A stretch of DNA of 64,000 bases from positions 4,605 through 68,604 of the forward strand of contig NZ_SNVV01000018.1 in NCBI RefSeq assembly GCF_004361735.1, read 5' to 3'. Under the pieces are notes generated by a model, which saw only the letters and a list, made by a program, of their open reading frames with translations, was not told the origin of the DNA and searched no databases. This document shows, piece by piece, positions 52,340 to 61,485 of this stretch; position 1 is the stretch's first letter, and every line of letters begins with the position of its first letter. This DNA is from Azoarcus indigens. Its GTDB lineage: Bacteria; Pseudomonadota; Gammaproteobacteria; Burkholderiales; Rhodocyclaceae. A program made the position numbers and the translations under genes.

Positions 52340-53419
52340 ATGAGCATCCAGGTCGAAAACATCCACAAGCAGTTCGGCGCCTTCACCGCCCTCAACCAGG
52401 TCTCCCTGGATTTTCCCACCGGCGAGCTGGTGGCCCTGCTCGGCCCCTCCGGCTGCGGCAAGACCACGCTGCTGCGCGTGATCGCCGGGCTGGAAACCGC
52501 CGACTCCGGCCGCGTGATCCTGGAGGGCGAAGACGCCTCCGGCACCCATGTGCGCGAGCGCCAGGTGGGCTTCGTGTTCCAGCACTACGCCCTGTTCCGC
52601 CACATGACGGTGTTCGAGAACGTGGCCTTCGGGCTTCGGGTGAAGCCGCGCAGGGAGCGGCCGAACGAAGCGGAGATCAAGAAGCGGGTGCATCGCCTGC
52701 TGGAGCTGGTGCAGCTGGACTGGCTGGCCGACCGCTTCCCCGCCCAGCTCTCCGGCGGCCAGCGCCAGCGTATCGCACTGGCCCGCGCGCTGGCGGTGGA
52801 GCCGCGGGTGCTGCTGCTGGACGAGCCCTTCGGCGCGCTGGACGCGCAGGTGCGCAAGGAGCTGCGGCGCTGGCTGCGGCGGCTGCACGACGAGCTGCAC
52901 GTCACCTCCATCTTCGTCACCCACGACCAGGAAGAAGCGCTGGAAGTGGCGGACCGGGTGGTGCTGATGAACAAGGGCAAGGTCGAGCAGGTCGGCACCC
53001 CGCAGCAGGTGTACGAGCATCCCGCGACGCCCTTCGTCTATGGCTTCCTCGGCGCGGTGAACCTCTTCCACGGCCGGGTGGACGGCGAGCATGTGCGCGT
53101 CGGCGAGGCGGTGCTGCCGCACGACGGCCGCGATGCCGCCCACGGCGTGGATGTGGTCGGCTTCGCCCGCCCGCATGAACTGGACATCGTCACCGACCTC
53201 GGCTCGTCCCAGGGCGTCGAGGCCACCGTCGCCCGCGTGCTGGCCTTCGGCGCCAGCGTGCGGGTGGAACTGGACGCCATCGCCGGCGCCGAAGGCCAGC
53301 CGCGCCACTACGAAGTGGTGCTGGGCCGCGAGCGCCTGGCCGAGCTGGCGCTCACCGAGGGCCAGCGGGTGCGCCTGGTGCCCTCCCAACTGCGCGTATT
53401 CCCACGCGAGGCAGCCTGA
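52340..53419 (+). CDS. cysA: Sulfate ABC transporter ATPase CysA
   Basis: ATPase of 359 residues. Walker A is GPSGCGKTT (35-43), the signature LSGGQ (137-141), Walker B LLLDEP (158-163) and the switch histidine 195. A C-terminal TOBE-like regulatory domain follows (about 240-355) with [20 protein letters not shown] and [14 protein letters not shown]. It energises CysTW. The ATG at 52340 begins [20 protein letters not shown], the conserved start. It is 11 bases after cysW and almost abuts the CysB-type gene. Confidence 0.96.
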   Translation: MSIQVENIHKQFGAFTALNQVSLDFPTGELVALLGPSGCGKTTLLRVIAGLETADSGRVILEGEDASGTHVRERQVGFVFQHYALFRHMTVFENVAFGLRVKPRRERPNEAEIKKRVHRLLELVQLDWLADRFPAQLSGGQRQRIALARALAVEPRVLLLDEPFGALDAQVRKELRRWLRRLHDELHVTSIFVTHDQEEALEVADRVVLMNKGKVEQVGTPQQVYEHPATPFVYGFLGAVNLFHGRVDGEHVRVGEAVLPHDGRDAAHGVDVVGFARPHELDIVTDLGSSQGVEATVARVLAFGASVRVELDAIAGAEGQPRHYEVVLGRERLAELALTEGQRVRLVPSQLRVFPREAA

Positions 53420-53421
53420 TC

Positions 53422-54357
53422 ATGAACTTCCAGCAGCTGCGCATCGTGCGCGAAACGGTGAAGCGCAACTTCAACCTCACCGAGGTGGCCAACGCGCTCT
53501 ACACCGCGCAATCCGGCGTTTCCAAGCACATCAAGGACCTGGAGGACGAGCTCGGCATCGAGCTCTTCGTCCGCCGCGGCAAGCGCCTGCTGGGCCTCAC
53601 CGAGCCAGGCAAGGAGTTGCTGCCCTTCGTCGAGCGCATCCTGCTCGACACCCAGAACATCAAGCGCCTGGGCGAGCAGTTCGCGCAGAAGGACAAGGGC
53701 CACCTCGCCATCGCCACCACCCACACCCAGGCGCGCTACGCCCTGCCGCCGGTGGTGACGCGCTTCAAGCAGGAATTTCCCAAGGTGCACCTGGAGTTGC
53801 ACCAGTGCGGCCCCAAGGAGATCGTCTCCCTGCTGCGCGGCGGCCAGGTGGACATCGGCATTGCCACCGAGGCGCTGGGCGACGAAGACGACCTAGTCAC
53901 CTTCCCCTTCTACCAGTGGCAGCACGCGCTGGCGGTGCCGGCAGACCATCCGCTGACCCGCCTCAACCCGCTGACGCTGGATGCGGTGGCCGAGTACCCC
54001 ATCATCACCTACCACGAGGGCTACACCGGCCGTAACCGCATCGACGCCGCCTTCGCCCGCTCCGGGCTGGTGCCGGACATCGTCATGTCGGCGCTGGACG
54101 CGGACGTGATCAAGGCCTACGTGGAGCTGGGGCTGGGCGTCGGCATCATCGCCGCCATGGCCTTCCACCCCCAGCGCGACGCCGGCCTGACGCTGATCGA
54201 CGGCAAGGGCCTGTTCGAACTCAACACCACCCGCGTCGCCCTGCGCCGCGGCCACTACCTGCGCGGCTACGCCCTGCGCTTCATCGAGTGCTGCGCCCCC
54301 GCGCTCACCGAGGCCAAGATCCGCGAGGCGGTATTTCCCAAGATCGCCGGCCAGTAA
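53422..54357 (+). CDS. cysB: CysB-type LysR transcriptional regulator
   Basis: Regulator of 311 residues. The helix-turn-helix start MNFQQLRIVRETVKRNFNLT and LYTAQSGVSKHIKDLEDELG is diagnostic for the CysB/Cbl subgroup. The effector domain has TTHTQARYALPPVVTRFKQE and IITYHEGYTGRNRIDAAFAR, matching the sulfate/N-acetylserine pocket region. It lies two bases after cysA in the same transcript. It is expected to activate sulfate and possibly sulfonate genes in this window. CysB versus Cbl cannot be separated from one sequence. Confidence 0.92.
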   Translation: MNFQQLRIVRETVKRNFNLTEVANALYTAQSGVSKHIKDLEDELGIELFVRRGKRLLGLTEPGKELLPFVERILLDTQNIKRLGEQFAQKDKGHLAIATTHTQARYALPPVVTRFKQEFPKVHLELHQCGPKEIVSLLRGGQVDIGIATEALGDEDDLVTFPFYQWQHALAVPADHPLTRLNPLTLDAVAEYPIITYHEGYTGRNRIDAAFARSGLVPDIVMSALDADVIKAYVELGLGVGIIAAMAFHPQRDAGLTLIDGKGLFELNTTRVALRRGHYLRGYALRFIECCAPALTEAKIREAVFPKIAGQ

Positions 54358-54894
54358 TACGCCTCGTCCGGCGGCTCTCCGCCTCCGGTCGCACTCAGCC
54401 CGCTGTTGCCTGTTGGTGATAGCGGGCTTTGCATTTGGCTCGTCCGGCAGGCATTGGCAGAAACCCGCAGCATTTTTCCCAGATGGCGCTCTTCCACCTT
54501 CGTCATGCTCTTCGTGGCATGGGCGTCACGAGGGATACCTTCATCGCTATGTATCAAAGTTAACAACGATCCTTCTAGAATGTCGCCTTTCCGCCAGCCA
54601 TGAAGGGTGATGCTTCCGATGCCGGTTCCATTGTCCCTAAGACATAGGAATCAGCAGCCACGGAGCGTCCCTTCGCATTGCCATCTGGACTCCGCCCGCT
54701 GGCAATGAATGGCGCCAATGCGCAATAAGAGCAGGGCACGACCAAGCCGCTCCCGCGGCGGGACCTGGCCTGGACCCGGCACGCCTACCGTTGTATTGGC
54801 ACATATATTGCGAAATTGCTTTCAACCCGTGGCATGCCCCAGAGCGGATGGCATGAGCGGCTTCCGGCCCCATCCTCACAAGGACTCGACAAGC
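54358..54894. other. Intergenic region before the TonB receptor gene
   Basis: About 540 bases without a convincing gene. It contains an 8-base inverted repeat, CATTGCCA (54676-54683) and TGGCAATG (54700-54707), with a 16-base loop. An AT-richer promoter-like part lies around 54790-54830. I looked for a Fur box and a cobalamin riboswitch core and saw neither clearly. Confidence 0.45.
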
Positions 54895-56928
54895 ATGAAT
54901 CGTCTCCCCGCCCTCAGCCTGCTGGCGCTGTCCATCGCCTTCGGCTTCTCCGGCCCCGCCTGTGCCGCCGACGAAAGCTCGTCCAGCGACAAGAAGGTCT
55001 TCACCCTGGGCCAGATCACGGTGACCTCCACCGCCGAGGACGAAGCCCCTTTGGGCACCGCCACCCTGGGCAGCGAGGAGATGTGGGATTTCAACAAGGA
55101 TGGCCTGGCGGAGGCGCTCAACCTCATCCCCGGCGTCAGCACCACCGCCGGCGCCGGCAACCGCAATGAGGCGCTGATCAGCGTGCGTGGCTTCGACCGC
55201 TGGCAGGTGCCGCTGCTGCTGGACGGCATCCGCCTTTACCTGCCGGCCGACAACCGCATCGACTTCGACCGCTTCCTGACCCCCGATCTCGCCGAGATCC
55301 AGGTCTCCAAGGGCTACGTCTCGGTGCTGAACGGGCCGGACGGCATGGGCGGCGCGATCAACCTCGTCACCCGCAAGCCGGTCAAGCCCTTCGAAGCGGA
55401 ACTGCGCAGCTCCGCCGCGTTCGCCAACGATGGCGACTACAACGGCAATACCACCTACGCCAGCGTCGGCAGCCGGCAGGAGATGTTCTACGTGCAGGGC
55501 AGCGTCGAGCAGCGCGACTCGCGCTCCTGGTCGCTCTCCGACGACTTCAAGCCCACCGCCGTACAGGACAAGGGCGAACGCAACAACACCTCCAAGAAAG
55601 ATTGGCGCGTCAACCTGAAGGCGGCGCTCACCCCGAACGCTACCGACGAGTACTCACTCAACTTCGTCAAGCAGAGCGGCGAGAAGCACGGCGCCGGCTC
55701 GGTCACCGGCACTTCACCCGTCAGCACCTGGGACTGGCCGACCTGGGATACCTGGAACCTGTACTGGCTGTCCCACACCCAGCTCGGCAGCAAGAGCTAC
55801 CTCAATACCAAGGCTTACTACAACAAGTTCGACAACGACCTGGTGGCCTACACCAACGCCAGCCTGAGCGCAAAGAACTGGACCAGCTACTACGACGACA
55901 ACGCCAGCGGCGTCAGCGTGGAGTTCGGCACCGACCTCGTTCCCTACAACACGATGAAAGCGGCTGTGCACTGGCGGCGCGACCAGCACAAGGAATGGCA
56001 GCTGACTCATAGCAGCGGATTCACCGAGCCCAAGCAGGAGACCACCGAGGAAGTCTTCTCCGCCGCCTTCGAGAACACGGTACACATCACGCCGAAATGG
56101 GACCTAGTCGCCGGCATCAGCCGCGACGCGCGCCTCTCGCGCAAGGCGGAGGAATATGCGAGCAACGTGCTGTTCGACCAGCCGCGCTCGGATCGCTGGG
56201 CCACCAACTACCAGGCCGCCGTCATCTATCGCTACAGCGACACCGGCAAGGCTTATCTCTCCGCCTCCGACCGCACCCGCTTCCCCACCATGTTCGAGCG
56301 CTTCTCCTCGCGTTTCGGCGGCGCCCTTTCCAACCCCTGGCTGAAACCGGAACGCGCGCTCAATCTGGAACTGGGCATCGCTGACCAGATACTGCCGGGC
56401 GTACAGGGCAGCGCAGCCCTCTTCCACAGCGAAGTGGATGACGCCATCCAGTCAGTGAACATCATCTACAACGGCAACACCTACTCGCAGAGCCAGAACG
56501 TCGGCAAGGCCACCTTCCAGGGCCTGGAACTCAGCCTCACCGCCCGCCTCTCCCACCAGCTCGAAGTCGGCGGCAACTACAGCTACATCGACACCGATGT
56601 GGACAATCCCAACGACTCCGCCGCCCGCCTGACCACCACGCCGCGCAACAAAGGCTTCCTCTACGCCAAGTGGCGGCCGGTCGAGAAGCTGACGGTGATT
56701 CCCAGCCTGGAGATCAGCGACAACCGCTGGTCCAGCCGCGCGGTCGGCACCGGCTACACCCAGACCGGCGCCTACGAGCTGCTCGGCCTCAAGCTGGAAT
56801 ACAAGCTGACGCCGAGCTGGGACGTCTCCCTCACCGGCCGCAACCTGCTGGACAAGAACTACGAAGTGGTCGACGGCTACCCGCAGGAAGGCCGCAACTT
56901 CGTGCTCGCCACCCGGCTGCAGTTCTGA
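54895..56928 (+). CDS. TonB-dependent outer-membrane receptor
   Basis: Outer-membrane transporter of 677 residues. A signal peptide (ends ACA/ADE) is followed by the TonB box-like FTLGQITVTST. The plug domain contains LNLIPGVSTTAGAGNRNEAL, VSVRGFDR-type ISVRGFDRWQVPLLLDGIRL and NGPDGMGGAINLVTRKP. A 22-strand-type barrel follows, ending in NFVLATRLQF with a terminal aromatic residue. The ATG at 54895 begins the signal peptide. The next gene starts 15 bases later and encodes a solute-binding protein, so the pair probably imports the same unknown substrate. No iron or cobalamin signature is evident. Confidence 0.92.
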   Translation: MNRLPALSLLALSIAFGFSGPACAADESSSSDKKVFTLGQITVTSTAEDEAPLGTATLGSEEMWDFNKDGLAEALNLIPGVSTTAGAGNRNEALISVRGFDRWQVPLLLDGIRLYLPADNRIDFDRFLTPDLAEIQVSKGYVSVLNGPDGMGGAINLVTRKPVKPFEAELRSSAAFANDGDYNGNTTYASVGSRQEMFYVQGSVEQRDSRSWSLSDDFKPTAVQDKGERNNTSKKDWRVNLKAALTPNATDEYSLNFVKQSGEKHGAGSVTGTSPVSTWDWPTWDTWNLYWLSHTQLGSKSYLNTKAYYNKFDNDLVAYTNASLSAKNWTSYYDDNASGVSVEFGTDLVPYNTMKAAVHWRRDQHKEWQLTHSSGFTEPKQETTEEVFSAAFENTVHITPKWDLVAGISRDARLSRKAEEYASNVLFDQPRSDRWATNYQAAVIYRYSDTGKAYLSASDRTRFPTMFERFSSRFGGALSNPWLKPERALNLELGIADQILPGVQGSAALFHSEVDDAIQSVNIIYNGNTYSQSQNVGKATFQGLELSLTARLSHQLEVGGNYSYIDTDVDNPNDSAARLTTTPRNKGFLYAKWRPVEKLTVIPSLEISDNRWSSRAVGTGYTQTGAYELLGLKLEYKLTPSWDVSLTGRNLLDKNYEVVDGYPQEGRNFVLATRLQF

Positions 56929-56943
56929 TCCACGGAGGGCGAA

Positions 56944-58341
56944 ATGCGACTTTCCTCTAAAGACGCCCTCCGCCGCCTCGCCGGCCTGGCCCTCGCGGCC
57001 GGGTTGGAGCTGGGCGCGGTGGGCGCGATCGCGGCGGACTCGACCGCGCCCCATGCGGCCGGCCATGCCGCTGCCGGCGAAGCCATCGACAAGGTGGTGG
57101 TGCTCACCAGCTACCCGGAAGAGCTCACCGTACGCTTCCAGGCCGCCTTCGAGCACCAGTACCCCGGCAAGCGGGTGGAAATCCTGTGGCGGCAATCGGC
57201 CGACGCCATGGCCTACCTCAAGCGCAGCCGTGGCGAGGCGGATGTTTACTGGACGCCAGCGCCGGGCAATTTCGCCGCGCTGCGCGAGGAAGGCCGCTTC
57301 GCCCGCCTGAAGCTGGACCCCAAGGCCCTGCCCGGCAACATCGGCGGCAGCCCCATCTCCGACCCTGAAGGCTACTTCGCCGCCTTCGAACTTGCCGGCC
57401 ACGGCATCGCCTACAACAAGGACACCGTGCGCCGCCTCGGCCTTCCCGCGCCGCGGGACTGGGCGGACCTCGCCCATCCCGCCTACGCCGGCCTCATCCA
57501 GGTCCCCATCCCCGGCCGCATCGGCTTCGCCCCGGTGCTGATCGAAACCGTGCTGCAGGGCTATGGCTGGGAGCGCGGCTGGGCGCTGCTCGGCGAGATC
57601 GCCGGCAATGCGGATTTCGGCGGCAGCGGCGACAACACCCCGGCCGCCGACGAAGTCGCCAGCGGCCGCAAGGCGGCGCGCATGACCATAGATTTCTTCG
57701 CCGCCACCGCCATCGCCAACGGCGCGCCCATGGGCTTCGCCTACCCGCGCAAGACCGCCTACAACCCGGCCCAGGTCGCGGTGTTCGCCGATGCGCCGCA
57801 CCCGGCCAACGCCCGCGCCTTCGTCGACTTCGTCCTCTCCGCCCAGGGCCAGGGCCTGCTGCTGCACCCGGACGTGCGCCGCCTGCCGGTGCGCAAGGCG
57901 CTGTACGACGCCCACCCGGAACTGCCCGCCCAGCCCTTCGCCGCCGGCAACCTGGGCTACGACGGCAAGCTCGCCCGCGCCCGCCAGGGCCTGGTCGCCG
58001 CGCTGTTCGAAAGCGCGCTCGTACGCCGCCACGCCGAACTGGCCGGGCTGTGGGCCGAAGTGCACCGCGCCGAAGCCGCCGGGCTGAAGCGGCATCCCGC
58101 CATCCGCGCAGCGCGCGCCCTGCTCTCCGCGCCGCCCATCCCGGACGCCACCCAGGCCGACGCCGACCTGCGCCTCAGCTTCGCCTTCCCTGAACGCACG
58201 CCCGGCGCAACACGCGAGGAAGCCGCGGCACCGGTGAGCAATCCGCTGCGCGACCACATCGAGGCCTACTGGGCGGCCGAGCTGGACGCCCGCATCACCG
58301 CCGCGCGAAACGTGCTGCAAGCAACGGGGAAGAAGGGATGA
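56944..58341 (+). CDS. Extracellular solute-binding protein, family 1-like
   Basis: Periplasmic protein of 465 residues with a signal peptide (near IAA/DST). The body KVVVLTSYPEELTVRFQAAF, RSRGEADVYWTPAPGNFAAL, AGHGIAYNKDTVRRLGLP and GAPMGFAYPRKTAYNPAQV resembles iron(III)- and 2-aminoethylphosphonate-type binding proteins. It is longer than usual, with an extra C-terminal region of about 100 residues. No permease or ATPase follows; this binding protein sits alone between the TonB receptor and a di-heme oxidoreductase. GGAGG precedes the ATG, and the stop overlaps the next ATG (ATGA). Confidence 0.85.
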   Translation: MRLSSKDALRRLAGLALAAGLELGAVGAIAADSTAPHAAGHAAAGEAIDKVVVLTSYPEELTVRFQAAFEHQYPGKRVEILWRQSADAMAYLKRSRGEADVYWTPAPGNFAALREEGRFARLKLDPKALPGNIGGSPISDPEGYFAAFELAGHGIAYNKDTVRRLGLPAPRDWADLAHPAYAGLIQVPIPGRIGFAPVLIETVLQGYGWERGWALLGEIAGNADFGGSGDNTPAADEVASGRKAARMTIDFFAATAIANGAPMGFAYPRKTAYNPAQVAVFADAPHPANARAFVDFVLSAQGQGLLLHPDVRRLPVRKALYDAHPELPAQPFAAGNLGYDGKLARARQGLVAALFESALVRRHAELAGLWAEVHRAEAAGLKRHPAIRAARALLSAPPIPDATQADADLRLSFAFPERTPGATREEAAAPVSNPLRDHIEAYWAAELDARITAARNVLQATGKKG

Positions 58342-60107
58342 GCCAGCATATGCCAGAGCGCAAGGAGCGCGCGGCCACCTCCGAACCTGCAGTGTTTTTC
58401 GCCCGCTTGCGGGGCGAAAGCAGACAGGCGAAGCAGGGCTTCGCCCGCTGGAGCCCCCCGTGGCATGCAGACCGCCGGGCCGGAGCGCGGAGCGACGGCG
58501 CTCACCTCACCGCTGACGCCCCTCCGAGGCGCTCCCTCTCCCCGGCCTTCCCCCGCGAGGAGGGAGGGAGCACGGCCTCAACCGCGGCGCGGACAACTGG
58601 CCCGGACAGCTTTCCGACTGGCCAGAACGACACCAACAACAATCGCACTCAAGCAAGCGGTGCCCAGGCAACCCTCGCCAACGCAGCGAACGCACAGGCC
58701 CCGAAGGCAGCCGCAAACCACCGTCGCCCCTTTCGTACCCTCCTGCGCACCGCCACCCTCTCCGCCCTTCCCCTGCTGGCCCTCGCCGCCGGCGCCAACC
58801 TCGACAAGCGCCCCGGCGGCGACTTCACCACCGACGACCAGGGCCGCGAGGCCTACACCCGCATCGCCTGGGAACAAGTGCCCGCCGCCCAACGCGAAGC
58901 CATCGCCAACGGCCGTGGCCTGGTGCGGCAGACCTGGGTGATCTCGCCCTCGGTCGATCCCAGCATCGCCGGCCTGGGGCCGACCTACAACCGCCCCTCC
59001 TGCCTGTCCTGCCACGCCCGCAACGGGCGTGGCGAACCGCCCGCCTCCGCCGACGAGCCGATGCGCTCCATGCTGGTCCGGCTCTCCATTCCCGGCCTGG
59101 ACACCCACGGCGGTCCGCGACCCGAGCCGGTCTATGGCGAGCAACTGAACGAGATCGGCGTACCCGGCGTGCCCGGCGAAGGCGAGGCCTATCTGCAGTG
59201 GCAGACTCAGGTGGAACGGCTGGCCGACGGCACCGAAGTGGAACTGCGCCGGCCCACCGTTGCCTTCCGCAAGCTCGCCTTCGGCCCGCTGCATGCGGAC
59301 ACCCTGAGCTCGCCGCGGGTCGCCCCGGCCATCTTCGGCCTCGGTCTGCTGGAGGCCGTGCCGGAGGCGGACATCCTCGCCATCGCCGAGGAGCAGCGGC
59401 GCGAAGGCCGCGGCGTGGCCGGCATGCCCAACCGGGTGTGGGATGTAGCCCAGGGCCGCACGGTGCTCGGCCGCTTCGGCTGGAAAGCCAACCAGCCCGA
59501 CCTGCGCCAGCAGGTGGCCGGTGCGCTGGCCGGCGACATGGGCATCACCTCGGCGCTCTTCCCCGAGCCCAATTGCCCGCCGGCGCAAAGCGCCTGCGCC
59601 GCCTGGGGCGCCGACCGGCATCCCGAGCTCTCCGCCGAAGCGCTGCAGGACATGACGCTCTACCACTACGCCCTGATGGTGCCCGCCCGCCGCCGCACCG
59701 AGGCGCCGGAAGTGCAGCGCGGCGAGCAGCTCTTCGCCGCCGCCGGCTGCGCCAGCTGCCACCGCCCGGCACTGCGCACCGGCCCCTTCCCGCCCTTTCC
59801 GGCACTGGCCGGGCAGACCATAAGGCCCTATACCGACCTGCTGCTGCACGACATGGGCGACGGCCTCGCCGACGGCCGCCCCGACTACCTCGCCAGCGGC
59901 CGCCAGTGGCGCACCCCGCCGCTGTGGGGCCTGGGCCTGCTGCCGGTGGCCAGCGAACACGGCACCCTGCTGCACGACGGCCGCGCCCGCAGTCCGCTGG
60001 AGGCGATCCTGTGGCATGGCGGCGAGGCCAGCGCCTCACGCGAAGCGGTTCGCGCGATGGCGAAGGCGGAACGCGAAGCGCTGCTGGCCTTCCTGGCGTC
60101 GCTGTAG
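58338..60107 (+). CDS. Di-heme c-type oxidoreductase (DUF1111/thiol oxidoreductase-like)
   Basis: Periplasmic protein of up to 589 residues with two heme c motifs, CLSCH (222-226) and CASCH (471-475). Other family landmarks are RGEPPASADEPMRSMLVRLS, LDTHGGPRPEPVYGEQLNEI and GPFPPFPALAGQTIRPYTDL. DUF1111 di-heme proteins are often linked to metal or iron uptake. The frame starts at an ATG overlapping the previous stop, but a signal-peptide-like stretch (RTLLRTATLSALPLLALAAG) appears only at about residue 133. The 130 residues before it are low-complexity and include a dispersed intergenic repeat. No in-frame start codon lies close to the signal peptide, so the true start is unresolved. Confidence 0.85.
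   Translation: MSQHMPERKERAATSEPAVFFARLRGESRQAKQGFARWSPPWHADRRAGARSDGAHLTADAPPRRSLSPAFPREEGGSTASTAARTTGPDSFPTGQNDTNNNRTQASGAQATLANAANAQAPKAAANHRRPFRTLLRTATLSALPLLALAAGANLDKRPGGDFTTDDQGREAYTRIAWEQVPAAQREAIANGRGLVRQTWVISPSVDPSIAGLGPTYNRPSCLSCHARNGRGEPPASADEPMRSMLVRLSIPGLDTHGGPRPEPVYGEQLNEIGVPGVPGEGEAYLQWQTQVERLADGTEVELRRPTVAFRKLAFGPLHADTLSSPRVAPAIFGLGLLEAVPEADILAIAEEQRREGRGVAGMPNRVWDVAQGRTVLGRFGWKANQPDLRQQVAGALAGDMGITSALFPEPNCPPAQSACAAWGADRHPELSAEALQDMTLYHYALMVPARRRTEAPEVQRGEQLFAAAGCASCHRPALRTGPFPPFPALAGQTIRPYTDLLLHDMGDGLADGRPDYLASGRQWRTPPLWGLGLLPVASEHGTLLHDGRARSPLEAILWHGGEASASREAVRAMAKAEREALLAFLASL
58513..58571 (-). repeat. Dispersed GC-rich palindromic repeat, copy 2 (inverted, within coding frame)
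   Basis: TGACGCCCCTCCGAGGCGC followed by CCTCTCCCCGGCC and a CCCGCGAGG block. It matches the reverse complement of the copy at 60238-60298 with few differences. Here it falls inside the N-terminal part of the di-heme oxidoreductase frame, before the apparent signal peptide. Confidence 0.7.
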
Positions 60108-60124
60108 AGAGGTTCGGCCAGCAC

Positions 60125-60162
60125 GGCTGGCGGCTGGCGGCTGGCGGCTGGCGGCTGGCGGC
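60125..60162 (+). repeat. Tandem heptamer repeat
   Basis: Five and a half copies of GGCTGGC in a row, directly after the di-heme oxidoreductase stop codon. The unit is perfect, so the array is recent and may vary in length. Confidence 0.95.
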
Positions 60163-60237
60163 AAGTCGACTCCGGATTCCGGAATCCTGGTTGCGGGTTG
60201 CGGTAATACCACCGCTCGCGCCATGCGCAACGTTTTT

Positions 60238-60345
60238 CCCCCTCTCCCCTCGCGGGAGAGGGCCGGGGAGAGGAAGCGCGCCCCGAAGGGGCGTCAATAG
60301 CAGCGACTCAGGCGCCCCATCCCCTCTCCCGCGAGGAAATGAGAG
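60238..60345 (+). repeat. Dispersed GC-rich palindromic repeat, copy 3 plus a partial fourth
   Basis: A CCCCTCTCCC block, an inverted GGAGAGG block and a GCGCCCCGAAGGGGCGTC stem (60238-60298), then a partial second copy with GGCGCCCC and CCCTCTCCCGCGAGG (60311-60345). It fills most of the 330-base gap between convergent genes and can form strong hairpins that might end transcription from both sides. No gene is supported in this gap. Confidence 0.7.
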
Positions 60346-60440
60346 AAACAGCAAGCCGGACTCATGCCCATTCCCCCGGCGGGGCGGCCTGCCTTCGCAG
60401 CTTTCCTGCTCAACCCCGATCCGTGCGAAACCGCCAGTCC

Positions 60441-61358
60441 CTAAACCCCCAGCTCACCTCCCAAACCCACCTCTGCCACCAAGCTCCTCACCTCCTGCAC
60501 CACCATTTCCACCTCCGACTCATTCGTCGCCGGATGCCGCAGCAGGCTCACCGTGCGGCGGATCTCCGGCTCCGCCAGCGGCCGGCAGCACAGCGCCGGG
60601 TCCATCACGCTGCGGGCGCTGAACTCAGGCAGCACCGTCAACCCACGGCCCAGGCGGACCGCTTCGGCGATGGCGGCGATGCGGTTCATCTCCGCCACCG
60701 GCGGCCGCAGCAGGCCATGCTCGCGGACCGCGGCATCCCACAAGCGGCGCAGGGTGTGATTGGCGCTGAGCAGGATCAGCGGCTCGGCACAGACCTGATG
60801 CAGCGCCAGCCTGTGAAAGCTCGCCAGGCGGTGCTCCGCCGGCATCAGCACGCAGAAACGGTCGGTAAGTAGCGGCTCCGCCAGCAGCCGGGATGCCGCC
60901 TCGCCCGCCGGCGCGAAGCCTATGCCCAGTTGCAGCCGGCGCGCCGCCACGCCCTGCTCCACCTCGTCGCCGCTCATCTCGGCGATGTTCAGCCGCAGCT
61001 GCGGGCACAGCTCGCCCATGCGCGCCACCAGCCGCGGCACCACCGCCGCGTTAACCGACTGCAGCACGCCCAGCGTCAAGCTGCGCTCGCCGCTGCCGGC
61101 GAAGCGCCGCACCTCCGTCTCGGCCGCCGCCGCCCGGGCCAGCAGGTCCACCGCGTGGCGGTAGAGCACATGCGCCGCATAGCTGGGCCGCAACTGGCGG
61201 TGGGCGCGATCGAACAGGCTGGCGTCCAGCTGCGCCTCCAGTTTCTGGATCTGCTGCGACAGCGCCGGCTGCGATACATGCAGCCGCTCCGCCGCGCGGC
61301 CCATGTGGGCCTCCTCGAACACGGCGACGAAATAGCGCAGCAGGCGGATTTCCAGCAT
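60441..61358 (-). CDS. LysR-family transcriptional regulator
   Basis: Regulator of 305 residues. The N-terminal helix-turn-helix reads LEIRLLRYFVAVFEEAHMGR and RLHVSQPALSQQIQKLEAQL, of the CynR/CbbR/CatM-like LysR type. The effector domain includes LTLGVLQSVNAAVVPRLVAR and LGIGFAPAGEAASRLLAEPL. AAGGAAAG precedes the ATG at 61358; a longer frame is open but starts with a non-conserved extension. It is divergent from the MOSC gene and probably controls it through the shared gap. Confidence 0.9.
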   Translation of the reverse strand: MLEIRLLRYFVAVFEEAHMGRAAERLHVSQPALSQQIQKLEAQLDASLFDRAHRQLRPSYAAHVLYRHAVDLLARAAAAETEVRRFAGSGERSLTLGVLQSVNAAVVPRLVARMGELCPQLRLNIAEMSGDEVEQGVAARRLQLGIGFAPAGEAASRLLAEPLLTDRFCVLMPAEHRLASFHRLALHQVCAEPLILLSANHTLRRLWDAAVREHGLLRPPVAEMNRIAAIAEAVRLGRGLTVLPEFSARSVMDPALCCRPLAEPEIRRTVSLLRHPATNESEVEMVVQEVRSLVAEVGLGGELGV

Positions 61359-61485
61359 CGATTGGCTTTCCTTATCGATTCGATTCGGCAACGGTCTTGG
61401 ACAAAGCGGATGAAGACGAACTATCGTGCGCCATCCCGCCCCATCTCCGTATTCAGCGGCAGACCGCTTTTCCAAGGAAACGATT
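61359..61485. promoter_or_regulatory. Divergent promoter between LysR regulator and MOSC genes
   Basis: A compact gap of 127 bases, the usual arrangement where a LysR regulator controls the divergent gene and itself. No single operator is assigned. Confidence 0.5.

Noticed and set aside
54358-54894. Cobalamin riboswitch or Fur box upstream of the TonB receptor gene
   Set aside because: No B12-box-like sequence and no Fur-type palindrome were seen; only an unrelated short inverted repeat.
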